DNA of 64,000 bases. Origin: Arenibacter aquaticus. GTDB taxonomy: Bacteria > Bacteroidota > Bacteroidia > Flavobacteriales > Flavobacteriaceae. The translations under genes and the position numbers were made by a program. The notes beneath the pieces were generated by a model that worked only from the letters and a program-made list of their open reading frames with translations, was not told where the DNA came from and did not search any database. Positions 19,605 through 30,176 of the stretch are shown here, piece by piece. The first letter of the stretch is position 1; each line of letters starts with the position of its first letter. The stretch covers positions 2,534 to 66,533 of the forward strand of contig NZ_RQPJ01000019.1 of the NCBI RefSeq assembly GCF_003957295.1, given 5' to 3'.

Positions 19605-20044
19605 GACTACTCGGCCAACAGTTTGGGTAGAATTACTCTGTCTACCCCATGTAATAAACAGCTAAATTTATTGGCAGTACACTTTGTGATTTTAGGAGAA
19701 TACTCAGCAATATGCAAATTGGGCATTATTATAAAAAAATTGCTTCGGCCGCTATGACAGTGAATTAGACGCCTAGTTAAGGTAGTTTTAGCCCAGTCAA
19801 CAGCTTTGGCAGAATTACAGGGTTTAACTCCTGTATATCACCCTGGAACTGATTGGCACAACACTTCAAAATCACAAAGGAACCCCTCACCTATGAACAC
19901 ATTACAACATCAAGAAGAAGTTACTGTGACCACTACGAAAGTGAATCATCCGCCGAATTAAGGCAAGTTTACCTCGGCCAACAGGTTTGGCATGATTACG
20001 CTGTCTATCTCATGTATAACACCGTTGCACTGATTGGCATCGGC
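19605..20044. repeat. Decayed threefold copy of the pheT/fasciclin gene junction
   Basis: The convergent ends of pheT and the fasciclin gene occur three times in degenerate form. Copy A is the true pheT end followed by a decayed fasciclin tail (to about 19700). Copy B is at about 19739-19857 (TTCGGCCGC..GACAGTGAATTAG, then GCCCAGTCAACAGCTTTGGCAGAATTAC). Copy C is at 19862-20044: a decayed pheT tail (CACTTCAAAATCACAAAGGA, CACTACGAAAGTGAATCATC) running into the working fasciclin 3' end (CTCGGCCAACAGGTTTGGCA). The stop codon and last residues of the fasciclin gene lie in the pheT-derived part. No other gene is seen between 19605 and 19957. Confidence 0.8.
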
Positions 20045-20524
20045 ACTGGTTATTTTGGCCCTGTTGCCCAACTTATCACTCAACACTATATCCAACCCTT
20101 CCATGGAGGCGTAAATCTTTTCTCCCTGCACGGTAGTAAAGCTCGCTTTGCCATTACCCCTGCACATGGCTTTTAAAATATTGGAAGCGGTAAGGTTACC
20201 GGCAACGATATGATAGGTTAAAAGTGAAAACAACTCCCTTTTATTCCCTGGTAACAGAAGCTCTTTTAAATCTATCTTGGATAGTTTTTTAAATGCCATA
20301 TCCGAAGGAGCAAAAACTGTAAAGGGGCCATCCTCATTTAAAATTTTATCCAAATTGGCGGCCCGTACAGCCTCTAAAAGGGTGAAATGATGACCGGAAT
20401 CGGCCGTTCCTTCAATAATTGAATTATTACTTCCCGAAAAGCTGTTCTGATTTATTGAAGATTGTCCGTAAATAAGAGGGGTAAACAAAAGAAATAGAGC
20501 ATAAACGGGCAGGTGGCATTTCAT
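19958..20524 (-). CDS. Fasciclin (FAS1) domain secreted protein
   Basis: 188 residues with an N-terminal signal peptide (MKCHLPVYALFLLFTPLIYG) and a single FAS1 domain from about residue 38. The H1 box HHFTLLEAVRAANLDKIL followed by GPFTVFAPSDMAF is clear, and the H2 region appears as ITSADANQCNGVIHEIDSVIMP. FAS1 proteins mediate adhesion or extracellular matrix contacts; in bacteria they are exported and often surface-associated. No anchor or T9SS C-terminal domain is visible. The final residues (about AEVNLP) and stop are encoded by sequence that resembles the duplicated pheT tail, so the C-terminus may have been altered by the rearrangement. Confidence 0.9.
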   Translation of the reverse strand: MKCHLPVYALFLLFTPLIYGQSSINQNSFSGSNNSIIEGTADSGHHFTLLEAVRAANLDKILNEDGPFTVFAPSDMAFKKLSKIDLKELLLPGNKRELFSLLTYHIVAGNLTASNILKAMCRGNGKASFTTVQGEKIYASMEGLDIVLSDKLGNRAKITSADANQCNGVIHEIDSVIMPNLLAEVNLP

Positions 20525-20773
20525 AATATCCTGAGCTTGGGGGTTTTAAAAAAATCGATGAACGGTTAAATTCGTCGACAATATACAACATTCAATCAAT
20601 AATTTTGTCGCAAAAATTAGCCTAAATTCTATTTAACAAAACATTAACAATTCCAATAAAAACTGCAAACCCAAAGATATTTCAACACCCTAGTTTTCAA
20701 CATTTTCCAATACAACATTGAATTGAGTTCTATAATTCCTTAACTTTATGAGCAGGGCTAAAAATATTGGCAA

Positions 20774-21493
20774 ATGTTAGTACAAAGAACCAACATTCAG
20801 GAACAACTTTTTAAGACCAAACAAAGGGATAAAGCTTCTAATGATATCATGCAAGATGTATATCGTATTTTAAGCACAGCGGATGACTCCCAAGAAAGAA
20901 TTGCCCAAAACATACAAAGGGTGTTGCCCACAACCTCCAATAATTTTGATTTTGAGTTGTTGGAAACAGAAAGTATATACCACATTGATCATATCAAAAA
21001 AATATGTATCGACTACCGATTGCGTTTTTTGGACTCCCATTATTTTAAGGGCAAAATGCCCCATGAAGTTATTTCCAAAATTAAAAATCTGGAAAAAGAG
21101 CACCACATAGAATTAAAGGGCTTTAAAATACTGGCTCCCTCAAAACTCTTTAAATTGGACGACAGGGACGACCCCATATTGTTTGCCCCTATTGGCAATG
21201 ACTACTACTATTTGATTCATAAATGGGGCAGGGATTTACACCCTTTAAGAAAAATAATGATGTGGCCCTTCAAAAATATGCTTAACCTGGTAGCCACAGT
21301 AGTGGGACTTAGTTATCTGGTAACACTTTTTGTTCCCAATGGCCTGTTTTCTAAGAACAGTACCAGTTTTCAATTTTGGGTGATTTTCTTTTTTATGTTC
21401 AAATGTATTGCCTCTATAGTTATATTCTACGGCTTCGCAAAGGGCAAGAATTTTAACACGGCCATCTGGAACAGTAGATATCTAAAATCGTAG
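20774..21493 (+). CDS. Membrane protein of unknown function
   Basis: 239 residues. The N-terminal ~165 residues are soluble and mixed helical/strand (with FAPIGNDYYYLIHKWGRDL near the end of this part); two hydrophobic segments follow (about 175-192 and 200-220), leaving both ends on the same side, probably the cytoplasm. I do not recognise the family. It stands alone, divergent from the fasciclin gene and convergent with the ABC-F gene. Coding character is supported by the length, the normal codon use and conservation-like hydrophobic pattern; no ligand or catalytic motif is visible. Confidence 0.65.
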   Translation: MLVQRTNIQEQLFKTKQRDKASNDIMQDVYRILSTADDSQERIAQNIQRVLPTTSNNFDFELLETESIYHIDHIKKICIDYRLRFLDSHYFKGKMPHEVISKIKNLEKEHHIELKGFKILAPSKLFKLDDRDDPILFAPIGNDYYYLIHKWGRDLHPLRKIMMWPFKNMLNLVATVVGLSYLVTLFVPNGLFSKNSTSFQFWVIFFFMFKCIASIVIFYGFAKGKNFNTAIWNSRYLKS

Positions 21494-21667
21494 ATTGATC
21501 TTACCCCTTTCTCCTATTTCCACATAGTACTAGGCCATCACTTTTACTTTTCTGCATAATTCAATCGTATATACTCACTATATAAATTACGGTAACCTCA
21601 GAATCAATTTACCTATTTCCTATGTATCCCCGCCATTATTATCACTCGCACTAAAGACCAAAAAATA

Positions 21668-21716
21668 ATTGCCCCAAGCAACACCGGCTTTTAAAAGGCA
21701 TTACTTGGGGCAATTG
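21668..21716 (-). terminator. Terminator of the ABC-F gene
   Basis: Perfect 12-bp stem AATTGCCCCAAG (21668-21679) and CTTGGGGCAATT (21705-21716), followed on the minus strand by ATTATTTTTT. It lies 36 bp past the ABC-F stop. Confidence 0.8.
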
Positions 21717-21751
21717 GCAGCTAAAATTAAGAAGCTGATGATTTTTAAAAC

Positions 21752-23425
<1,674 letters not shown>

Positions 23426-23553
23426 TCATACCAACATTATTAAAAGGCCTTTACAGGCCATTTTAACGCAGACCCAATAGTTTTAACTCACAATTAACAA
23501 GCTGAGTCTATTGAGTTTATTAGATTTGTTTTCTATAAAGTAGCTATTCTCAT

Positions 23554-24942
23554 ATGAATAAACCTTTACTCTATGCTTTTCTACTTGCGCTAATTGGTTG
23601 CGGTACTAAAGAAAAAAAGTCCCCAAGTGTATTCTTTGCTGGAGAAATAGTAAATCCTACCAGTGAATACATTGTACTTTTTAAAGATGATGTGGTGATT
23701 GATTCCGCAAAACTCGACGTAGACAATAGGTTCGCCATTAAATTGGATTCCGTGGATGAGGGTCTCTACCATTTTGACCATAGCCCAGAACTGCAATACG
23801 TTTATTTGGAGAAAGGCGATAGTCTAATGATTCGCCTTAATACAGAGGATTTTGACGAGTCCCTAATATTTTCGGGTAAAGGTGAGGAAATTAATAATTT
23901 TCTATTGGAGCTCTTTCTCAGCACCGAAAATGAACCTGCTATAATTTATTCCTACGCAGATCTTGAACCACACCAATTTAAAGATAAAATAGATTCCTTG
24001 AGGGCCATTAAACTTAATTTGCTCAATGAACTGTCCAAAGAAACAACACTATCACCTAGCGCTAAGGAAATAGCCCAAGCCAGTATAGATTACAACTATT
24101 ACATCTATAATGAAAAATATCCGTTTTGGCACAGAAGAAAGACGGGAAGAACCATCATCCCAGAAATGCCAAAACATTTCTATGACTATAGAAATGAAGT
24201 AGATTACAACAACAAGCGTTTATCCTACCACCGGTACTACTACAACTTCATGAAAACGCATTTCAATAATTTATCCTATATGGGATGCTATTCCAATTGT
24301 AAGAGTGCCCACCGCGAAATAATCACTAATAAATTACACTTTAACCAACACAAGTTAAAGCTGATAGACAGTATGATCACCCAAAAGGATCTAAGGGACA
24401 ACCTCTTCCGAAACGTGGCCCTGGATTACTTGATTAAGGTGCATGATAGCAACAAAAACAACAGAATATTCATCAATGATTTTCACAAGTTGTCCGGAAA
24501 CAATAAGCATAGTGCGGAAATAGAGGCTATATATCAAGGGGTGAACAACTTACAACCTGCCAACAAATTACCCAATATATCCGTTTACGATGTTGCAGGG
24601 AATTCTATAACACTGCAGGAAATTGCAGAGAAAGATAAGAACACCGTCTTTTACTTTTGGTCCGGAACACAAAGACTGCATTTTGAGAATATACTTAAAA
24701 GAGTAACCCTACTCTCAAAAAAGAAACCTGGATTCTCCTTCGTTGGCATAAATTGCAATACCGACCCCATAAGATGGCAATCGTTAATAAATATTAATCA
24801 ACTGAATGTGGACAAACAATTCCGCACCGATGATTTTGAACATTTAAAAAACACCTTGGTAATAGGCGGGCTCAATAAGGGAATAATTACCAAAAACGGA
24901 CTAATCGTGGATGCCTTCGCCGATCTTTTTAAAAGTTTTTAA
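23554..24942 (+). CDS. DUF4369/TlpA-like lipoprotein lacking the redox cysteines
   Basis: 462 residues with lipobox ALIGC (Cys16). Residues about 25-125 look like the DUF4369 region common at the N-terminus of Bacteroidota thiol-disulfide interchange proteins (FFAGEIVNPTSEYIVLFKDD, VYLEKGDSLMIRL). The middle is helical. The C-terminal ~120 residues follow the thioredoxin-like pattern (PNISVYDVAGNSITLQEIAE, then TVFYFWSG) but where CxxC is expected it reads SGTQRL, so it cannot act as a standard disulfide reductase. It could be a binding or sensor version. It is divergent from the ABC-F gene. Confidence 0.75.
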   Translation: MNKPLLYAFLLALIGCGTKEKKSPSVFFAGEIVNPTSEYIVLFKDDVVIDSAKLDVDNRFAIKLDSVDEGLYHFDHSPELQYVYLEKGDSLMIRLNTEDFDESLIFSGKGEEINNFLLELFLSTENEPAIIYSYADLEPHQFKDKIDSLRAIKLNLLNELSKETTLSPSAKEIAQASIDYNYYIYNEKYPFWHRRKTGRTIIPEMPKHFYDYRNEVDYNNKRLSYHRYYYNFMKTHFNNLSYMGCYSNCKSAHREIITNKLHFNQHKLKLIDSMITQKDLRDNLFRNVALDYLIKVHDSNKNNRIFINDFHKLSGNNKHSAEIEAIYQGVNNLQPANKLPNISVYDVAGNSITLQEIAEKDKNTVFYFWSGTQRLHFENILKRVTLLSKKKPGFSFVGINCNTDPIRWQSLININQLNVDKQFRTDDFEHLKNTLVIGGLNKGIITKNGLIVDAFADLFKSF

Positions 24943-25030
24943 GCCCTATTCCAGTTTACCTTCCATCATTTAACGTAGTCCCCACTAAAGAATACACTTC
25001 TACTAAAAAACAAATACCGTACTCACAAAA

Positions 25031-25063
25031 AAAGCCCCCCAAGCTTGAAACTTAGGAGGCTTT
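25031..25063 (-). terminator. Terminator of the transaldolase gene
   Basis: AAAGCCCCCCAAG (25031-25043) pairs with CTTAGGAGGCTTT (25051-25063) with two G-U pairs; on the minus strand it is followed by a run of Ts (the AAAAAAA before 25034). It can also stop transcription from the plus-strand lipoprotein gene. Confidence 0.7.
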
Positions 25064-25092
25064 ATATTATATAAAAAGTTTAAACGTAACCC

Positions 25093-25746
25093 TTAGTTAC
25101 CTTTTTTATAATCTTCCAAGAATTTGGCCAAACCACTGTCGGTCAATGGGTGCTTTAACAAACCTTCAATAGCTGATAAAGGTCCGGTCATTACATCGGC
25201 ACCAATTTTAGCACAATCAATAACATGCATGGTATGCCTTACAGAAGCGGCCAATATTTGAGTTTCAAAGGCATAGTTATCATAGATATGTCTAATTTCC
25301 GAAATTAAATTTAACCCATCTGTAGAGATATCGTCCAACCTACCAATAAATGGCGATACATAGGCCGCACCTGCCTTAGCGGCCAAAAGGGCCTGCCCAC
25401 AAGAAAATACCAAAGTACAGTTAGTCCTTATTCCTTTGTCGGAAAAATATTTGATAGCTTTAACCCCATCCTTTATCATAGGAACCTTCACTACAATTTG
25501 CTCGTGCAATTCGGCCAGTTCTTCACCTTCCTTGATCATCTCCTTATAGTCTGTAGAAATTACCTCGGCAGATACATCACCCTCCACAATATTACAGATA
25601 TCTACATAGTGCTTCAATATATTGTTCCTTCCGGTAATACCCTCTTTGGCCATAAGGGAAGGATTGGTAGTTACCCCATCCAGTACTCCTAGTTCCTGGG
25701 CTTCTTTTATTTGTGCTAGGTTAGCGGTGTCAATAAAGAACTTCAT
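25093..25746 (-). CDS. Transaldolase / fructose-6-phosphate aldolase family (TalC type)
   Basis: 217 residues, the short decameric type. The Schiff-base lysine is K87 in VVKVPM, and DTAN (6-9), TTNPSL (26-31) and TNCTLVFS are present. The block [11 protein letters not shown] has Phe where I recall fructose-6-phosphate aldolase having Tyr, so transaldolase activity in the pentose phosphate pathway is the more likely function. It is transcribed after an SDR gene with 77 bp between and ends at its own terminator. Gene symbol left blank because tal and fsa cannot be separated with certainty. Confidence 0.92.
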   Translation of the reverse strand: MKFFIDTANLAQIKEAQELGVLDGVTTNPSLMAKEGITGRNNILKHYVDICNIVEGDVSAEVISTDYKEMIKEGEELAELHEQIVVKVPMIKDGVKAIKYFSDKGIRTNCTLVFSCGQALLAAKAGAAYVSPFIGRLDDISTDGLNLISEIRHIYDNYAFETQILAASVRHTMHVIDCAKIGADVMTGPLSAIEGLLKHPLTDSGLAKFLEDYKKGN

Positions 25747-25823
25747 TTTACTTTCGTTTTTAAAATTATTAATCTAAATAATATGGTATTACTATATAAG
25801 TCTTATATTTTGATGATACAAAA

Positions 25824-26633
25824 TTACAATTTATAATGGTTCATTAAGAGTTTCTCATACACTTTGTCCGGTAATATTTTTTTTAAAAACAAAGAGAACT
25901 TTTGCATAAAATCCCCTACCTTATAATGCACCTTAGGCTTTTTGGCATTAATTATACGCAATACCATATGGGCAACCAACATGGGGTCCTTACCGGCATC
26001 CACATGTTCGTTCATTATTGCCAAAGTCTTGTCATAGGGCAAGGCATAGGGAGAACCTTCCAAAATTGGCGCATGATACCTACCAGAGGCTATATTGGTG
26101 GCAAAATCACCTGGTGCCAAGGTAGAAAAATGTACACCAAAAGACTTGGTCTCCATCCGCAACGCCTCTGTTGCCAATCCCAAGGCCCCTTTGCTCGCCG
26201 AATAAATACCCCTATAGGGCAGCCCCATATAACCTGCTATGGATGTGATATTGATAATAAGTCCCTGATTTTGGTTTCTCATATGCGGCAAAACCGCCTT
26301 GCACATATGCAGTGGTCCATTAAAATTGGTATCAAAGGCCTTTAATATTTCATCATGTGGTGTCTCCTCTATAGGCCCGGTAATACCGATACCCGCATTG
26401 TTTACCAACACATCTATCCTACCTTCCTTACTTATGAGTTTGGACACGGCCTGCTCTATGCCTTTAGGATCCCGTACATCAAGCTCCAAAAGGTCAAAAT
26501 GGTTAAACCCAGGATAATTGTCCAGCTTCCGTGTTGTACCAAACACCTTAAAACCTTTAGATTTTAAATAAATCCCGATAGACTTACCTATTCCCGAGGA
26601 CCCTCCCGTAATCAGAACTACCTTACGCTCCAT
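25824..26633 (-). CDS. SDR family oxidoreductase
   Basis: 269-residue classical short-chain dehydrogenase: TGGSSGIG (9-16), NNAGIG (78-83), and the catalytic set S131, Y144 and K148 (YSASK). Arg residues after the first strand (TTRKLDN) favour NADP(H). The C-terminal extension of about 60 basic, helical residues (YKVGDFMQKFSLFLKKILPD) is typical of a group often annotated as oxidoreductases of unknown substrate; it may touch the membrane. The substrate is unknown. It precedes the transaldolase gene on the same strand. Confidence 0.9.
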   Translation of the reverse strand: MERKVVLITGGSSGIGKSIGIYLKSKGFKVFGTTRKLDNYPGFNHFDLLELDVRDPKGIEQAVSKLISKEGRIDVLVNNAGIGITGPIEETPHDEILKAFDTNFNGPLHMCKAVLPHMRNQNQGLIINITSIAGYMGLPYRGIYSASKGALGLATEALRMETKSFGVHFSTLAPGDFATNIASGRYHAPILEGSPYALPYDKTLAIMNEHVDAGKDPMLVAHMVLRIINAKKPKVHYKVGDFMQKFSLFLKKILPDKVYEKLLMNHYKL

Positions 26634-26757
26634 GAATATAAATTAAGGATGCAAATTAACGAATAAAACAGGAATGCCCATCCGTAAAAATGTTATATAA
26701 ATGAAATGTTACCCAAAGAGTGAAGAAGTTTTTTGCTGAATTTAGGGCACAAAAAAT

Positions 26758-26851
26758 GGCAAGCTACCTACATCGCACCGCTACAACCATATACCCTTGC
26801 TGCGTTCCCGCCCTGGGGGATTCTACAGGAGCTGGTCGTGTAGGACTTGCC
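26758..26851 (-). ncRNA. ffs: Signal recognition particle RNA (4.5S-like, small bacterial type)
   Basis: Read on the minus strand the 94-base segment starts GGCAAGTCCTACA and ends TGTAGGTAGCTTGCC, which pair as a long terminal stem. Its apex contains CCCAGGGCGGGAACGCAGCA and AAGGGT, the conserved SRP RNA tip with the GGAA-type loop and asymmetric internal loop that bind Ffh and FtsY. It is about 94 nt, the usual size in this phylum. A strong promoter lies immediately upstream. The plus-strand open frame across it is not a gene. Confidence 0.95.
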
Positions 26852-26855
26852 GATG

Positions 26856-26886
26856 CAAATATACAATCTTTTAATTTTTTTACAAT
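26856..26886 (-). promoter_or_regulatory. Promoter of the SRP RNA gene
   Basis: On the minus strand ATTG (26886-26883), 19 bp, TATATTTG (26863-26856); the RNA begins 5 bases after the -7 box with CATC then GGCAAG. The fit of box, spacing and RNA 5' end supports both calls. Confidence 0.8.
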
Positions 26887-27045
26887 CGTTTTCAGGTCTT
26901 AATTTTATTAAATATCTTGCCTTTGATTAGTAATGGAATTAGGGCCTGATAGGCATCTGATTTTAAGACAAATAGGATTCCCCTAGCTAAAACAAGGGGC
27001 TCCTACAACATAAAATTTGTTAATACCATACCACAATTTACATCA

Positions 27046-28086
27046 ATGAACTGCTTTAAACTAAACCTATTATTTATAATTCCACTTTTCTTTTTGGCCT
27101 GTGACGGAACTAATAACCCTTCCAAATTATTCCAAATTGAACTTGAAGGAAACAAAGCAGCGTTTCAAAAAAATGAAGTTGTAGGTATCTCCGTCAAAAA
27201 TTTGAAGAATAAGGATATAGAAGAAATAACCTATAAGTTAGACAACGAGGAACTTGCTGTAAACAATAACAAAATTACATTGGACCAATCGGAACTGGGT
27301 GCAAAAACCCTAACTGCCAATATTAGTTTTGAAGGAGAAACCGTTGAAGTATCCAAGAATATAAAGCTATTGGCGGAAAAGGCCCCAGAGATCTATACCT
27401 ATAAAATAATCAATGAATATCCCCATGACCAAAATGCTTACACCCAGGGACTGGAGTTCCATCAGGACACCCTTTATGAAAGCACCGGAAAAAAAGGTAA
27501 ATCATCACTGCGTAAAGTCGACTTCAGGACCGGAAAAGTACTTAAGAAGATAGATCTGGACAATAATTATTTTGGGGAGGGAATAACCATTCTGAACAAC
27601 AAAATTTATCAACTTACCTGGCAAAGTGGAATAGGATTTATCTACGATCTTAGGGATTTTAAAAAAATTGACAGTTTTAAATACAATCAAAGCCGGGAGG
27701 GATGGGGACTTTGCAATGACGGCGAAAAAATATTTAAAAGTGACGGTACAGAAAAAATATGGTTCTTAAATCCACAGACCATGGCTGAGGAAGGTCATTT
27801 TGAAACCGTTACAAACACTTCTATTTTCAACAAAGCCAACGAATTGGAATACGTTAATGGGAAAATTTACGCCAATGTTTATCAGAAAGAAAGTATGATG
27901 ATCATTGACGCCAAGAGCGGTGCCATAGAAGGTGTCATAAATTTTGGGGGACTTAAGGGTAAGGTTTCCCAACACCAAAACTTGGACGTACTAAATGGAG
28001 TAGCCTACCATCCGGAAAGGAAAACATTCTTTGTAACCGGAAAAAACTGGGACAAATTATTTGAGGTAGAGATCCTTAAAAAATAG
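27046..28086 (+). CDS. Glutaminyl-peptide cyclotransferase (propeller type) lipoprotein
   Basis: Converts N-terminal glutamine of peptides to pyroglutamate. 346 residues with a lipoprotein signal ending in FFLAC (Cys19), then an N-terminal Ig-like strand region (about 25-115) and a five-bladed propeller of the plant/bacterial QC family from about residue 125: YPHDQNAYTQGLEFHQDTLYES, FGEGITILNNKIYQLTW, GWGLCNDG, NELEYVNGKIYANVYQ and LNGVAYHPERKTFFVTGKNW. The location is periplasmic or outer membrane. A thioesterase gene starts 2 bp after its stop, so the two are probably co-transcribed, though no functional link is obvious. Confidence 0.93.
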   Translation: MNCFKLNLLFIIPLFFLACDGTNNPSKLFQIELEGNKAAFQKNEVVGISVKNLKNKDIEEITYKLDNEELAVNNNKITLDQSELGAKTLTANISFEGETVEVSKNIKLLAEKAPEIYTYKIINEYPHDQNAYTQGLEFHQDTLYESTGKKGKSSLRKVDFRTGKVLKKIDLDNNYFGEGITILNNKIYQLTWQSGIGFIYDLRDFKKIDSFKYNQSREGWGLCNDGEKIFKSDGTEKIWFLNPQTMAEEGHFETVTNTSIFNKANELEYVNGKIYANVYQKESMMIIDAKSGAIEGVINFGGLKGKVSQHQNLDVLNGVAYHPERKTFFVTGKNWDKLFEVEILKK

Positions 28087-28088
28087 CT

Positions 28089-28481
28089 ATGGAAGTTTAT
28101 GAAAAGACCATAAAAGTACAGGAGGATGACCTTGATGATCTAAATCATGTGAACAATGTACGATATGTACAATGGATGCAAGACATTGCAAAGGAGCATT
28201 GGCAAGAAAAAGCTCCGGAGGAATTGGTGAACACTACGGTCTGGGTAGTATTAACCCATCACATTACCTACAAAAGTGCCGCCAAACTAAACGACCCTAT
28301 ACTAATAAAAACCTATATAACTAAGTCTAAAGGGCCAGTTAGCGTACGGGTAGTGGAAATGTACAATAAGGAAAATCTCCAATTATTGGTCAAATCCAAG
28401 ACTGAATGGTGCCTATTAAATTCAGAAACCTTTAAACCAATGAGGATATCCCCCGAAATTGAAAGTATTTTTATCACATAG
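28089..28481 (+). CDS. Acyl-CoA thioesterase, 4HBT hotdog fold
   Basis: 130-residue single hotdog-domain protein. The active-site stretch DDLNHVNNVRYVQWMQD (residues 16-32) has the D-x-x-x-H-x-N-N pattern of the 4-hydroxybenzoyl-CoA thioesterase class. It hydrolyses acyl-CoA or acyl-ACP thioesters; the chain is unknown. The gene is packed between the glutaminyl cyclase (2 bp) and a lipoprotein gene that overlaps its last 23 bases. Confidence 0.9.
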   Translation: MEVYEKTIKVQEDDLDDLNHVNNVRYVQWMQDIAKEHWQEKAPEELVNTTVWVVLTHHITYKSAAKLNDPILIKTYITKSKGPVSVRVVEMYNKENLQLLVKSKTEWCLLNSETFKPMRISPEIESIFIT

Positions 28482-30030
28482 ACTCAACTATTTGGCCATA
28501 AGCAATCTACATAAAAAGGGGTATCTACTAGTTTTTCTGGTTATTGCCTTAGTATACTGTTCTTGCAGGCACGACTTCGACTATAAAAAGAGTAATGGCA
28601 ACTTGGAATTTTCCAAGGATACAGTTCTATTGGATACTGTTTTTAGCAGTATTGGGAGCAGCACCTACACTTTAAAGGTATATAACCGTAGTGACCAGGA
28701 TATAAACATACCTACAATTGGGCTTAAACAGGGAGATCAAAGCAAATATAGACTAAACGTAGACGGGGAAGCAGGATACCATTTTACAAACACTCCCCTA
28801 TTTGCCCACGATAGCCTTTATATTTTTATTGAGGTTACCTATTACACACAAGAGCAGGATCCCCAAGAATTTCTGTATTCAGATGCCATTCAATTTGATC
28901 ACCAAAACCATTTGCAGGAGGTACAATTGGTTACCCTGGTCCAAGATGCTATTTTTCTTTTCCCAAATAAATCTACAAACAGAGAACTGGCAAGCATTGA
29001 ATTACGCTTATCCGATTCTGAAGAGGTAACATGGGTTGAAGGATTTGAACTCAAAGACCATGAATTAAACCTAACAAATGAAAAACCATATGTAATATAC
29101 GGCTATGCCACAGTTCCCCAGAACAAAACCCTAACCATTGGGGAAGGTGCGCGTCTATACTTTTACAAGGATTCTGGTTTACTTATACCAAATAGCGCCA
29201 GCATTCATATTAACGGAAAGTTAAGTGAGGATAATATACTACTGGAACGGGAGGTAATATTTGAGGGTAATAGATTAGAGCCTGAATACTCGGAGGTTTC
29301 CGGACAATGGGGGGGACTATGGATTGCCAATGGCAGCATAAACAATAGCATTGAATACCTAACCCTTAAAAACGCCACGCTTGGAATTATGGTCCAGGGA
29401 GACACCACCCTCAACGATAACTCCCTGACCATTAAGAACTCTAAAATATACAATAGCCAAAACATAAACTTATGGGGGCAGTCTGCCGTCATAAATGCCA
29501 AAAACCTAGTCTTGGGAAATGCTGGAAATATATCCCTCTATTGCAATATGGGAGGACAATACAGCTTTATACATAGCACAATAGCCAACTACTGGAAAAA
29601 AGGTTACCGCAACAATGCCGCATTGCATATAGACAACTACTCCACAATAAACGGGAATGCCTACGATTTGCACAAAGCCGATTTTAAGAATTGTATTATA
29701 TATGGTGACAATGGCACGGAACTAAACCTGGACATGGACCCCAACAAAGAGTTTCAGTACTATTTTGAAAATTGCCTAATTAAATTTTCGGAAATATCAG
29801 AGCATAGCTTGTACGATTTTAGCAACCCAGTAAGATATAAAAATATACTGCTCAATTTAGACCCTAGATTTGAAGCCGCTGTAAAAAACAACTTTTTAAT
29901 AGATAAAACCTCAAATGCTATCGATGCCGGAAATTTGGATTCTGCAGCCTTGGTACCCCTAGATATTTTAGGGAATACCAGAACAGAAAACCCTGACCTT
30001 GGGGCATTTGAAGCCCTTTTTACCAATTAA
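28459..30030 (+). CDS. Large lipoprotein with parallel-beta (right-handed helix-like) region
   Basis: 523 residues. The frame opens only at 28444, so the start is the TTG at 28459 (or a TTG at 28498), inside the end of the thioesterase gene; translational coupling is likely. The signal LVFLVIALVYCSC provides a lipobox cysteine. Residues about 50-140 are Ig-like (LDTVFSSIGSSTYTLKVYN), and about 230-460 have repeats of short strands and Asn-rich turns (WGGLWIANGSINNSIEYLTLKNA, NLWGQSAVINAKNLVLGNAGNISLYC) as in right-handed beta-helix proteins. Similar proteins end in a LDILGNTRT-type block, also present here. Probably a surface or outer-membrane lipoprotein; the function is unknown. Confidence 0.78.
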   Translation: MKVFLSHRLNYLAISNLHKKGYLLVFLVIALVYCSCRHDFDYKKSNGNLEFSKDTVLLDTVFSSIGSSTYTLKVYNRSDQDINIPTIGLKQGDQSKYRLNVDGEAGYHFTNTPLFAHDSLYIFIEVTYYTQEQDPQEFLYSDAIQFDHQNHLQEVQLVTLVQDAIFLFPNKSTNRELASIELRLSDSEEVTWVEGFELKDHELNLTNEKPYVIYGYATVPQNKTLTIGEGARLYFYKDSGLLIPNSASIHINGKLSEDNILLEREVIFEGNRLEPEYSEVSGQWGGLWIANGSINNSIEYLTLKNATLGIMVQGDTTLNDNSLTIKNSKIYNSQNINLWGQSAVINAKNLVLGNAGNISLYCNMGGQYSFIHSTIANYWKKGYRNNAALHIDNYSTINGNAYDLHKADFKNCIIYGDNGTELNLDMDPNKEFQYYFENCLIKFSEISEHSLYDFSNPVRYKNILLNLDPRFEAAVKNNFLIDKTSNAIDAGNLDSAALVPLDILGNTRTENPDLGAFEALFTN

Positions 30031-30097
30031 CATAGTACTAACCTTTAATTAATGAAGGAATAAACTTACAATATTAAAAAAAAATAGCAATAAAATG

Positions 30098-30121
30098 AAA
30101 ACCCTAGTTTTTCTAAGGTTT
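30098..30121 (+). promoter_or_regulatory. Palindromic element 1 upstream of the LytTR gene
   Basis: AAACCCTAG-TTTTT-CTAAGGTTT, an imperfect inverted repeat with one mismatch. Twenty-one of 23 bases match element 2 at 34678-34700. It ends 29 bp before TATTTTG, a weak -7-like box (30151-30157), and 55 bp before the ATG. It could be an activator or repressor site, or an RNA hairpin. No T-run follows, so it is not a typical terminator. Confidence 0.5.
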
Positions 30122-30176
30122 CACTGGGACCCTATAATACTAAGTATCACTATTTTGCATTAAAATCATTAGAAAA

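Noticed and set aside
19853-20176. 107-codon plus-strand open frame between pheT and the fasciclin gene
   Set aside because: It runs through decayed junction copies and then antisense to the fasciclin gene; the start of its text is a degenerate pheT tail in a shifted frame.
26720-26902. 60-codon open frame on the plus strand
   Set aside because: It covers the SRP RNA gene, which explains the conservation-like pattern of this segment.
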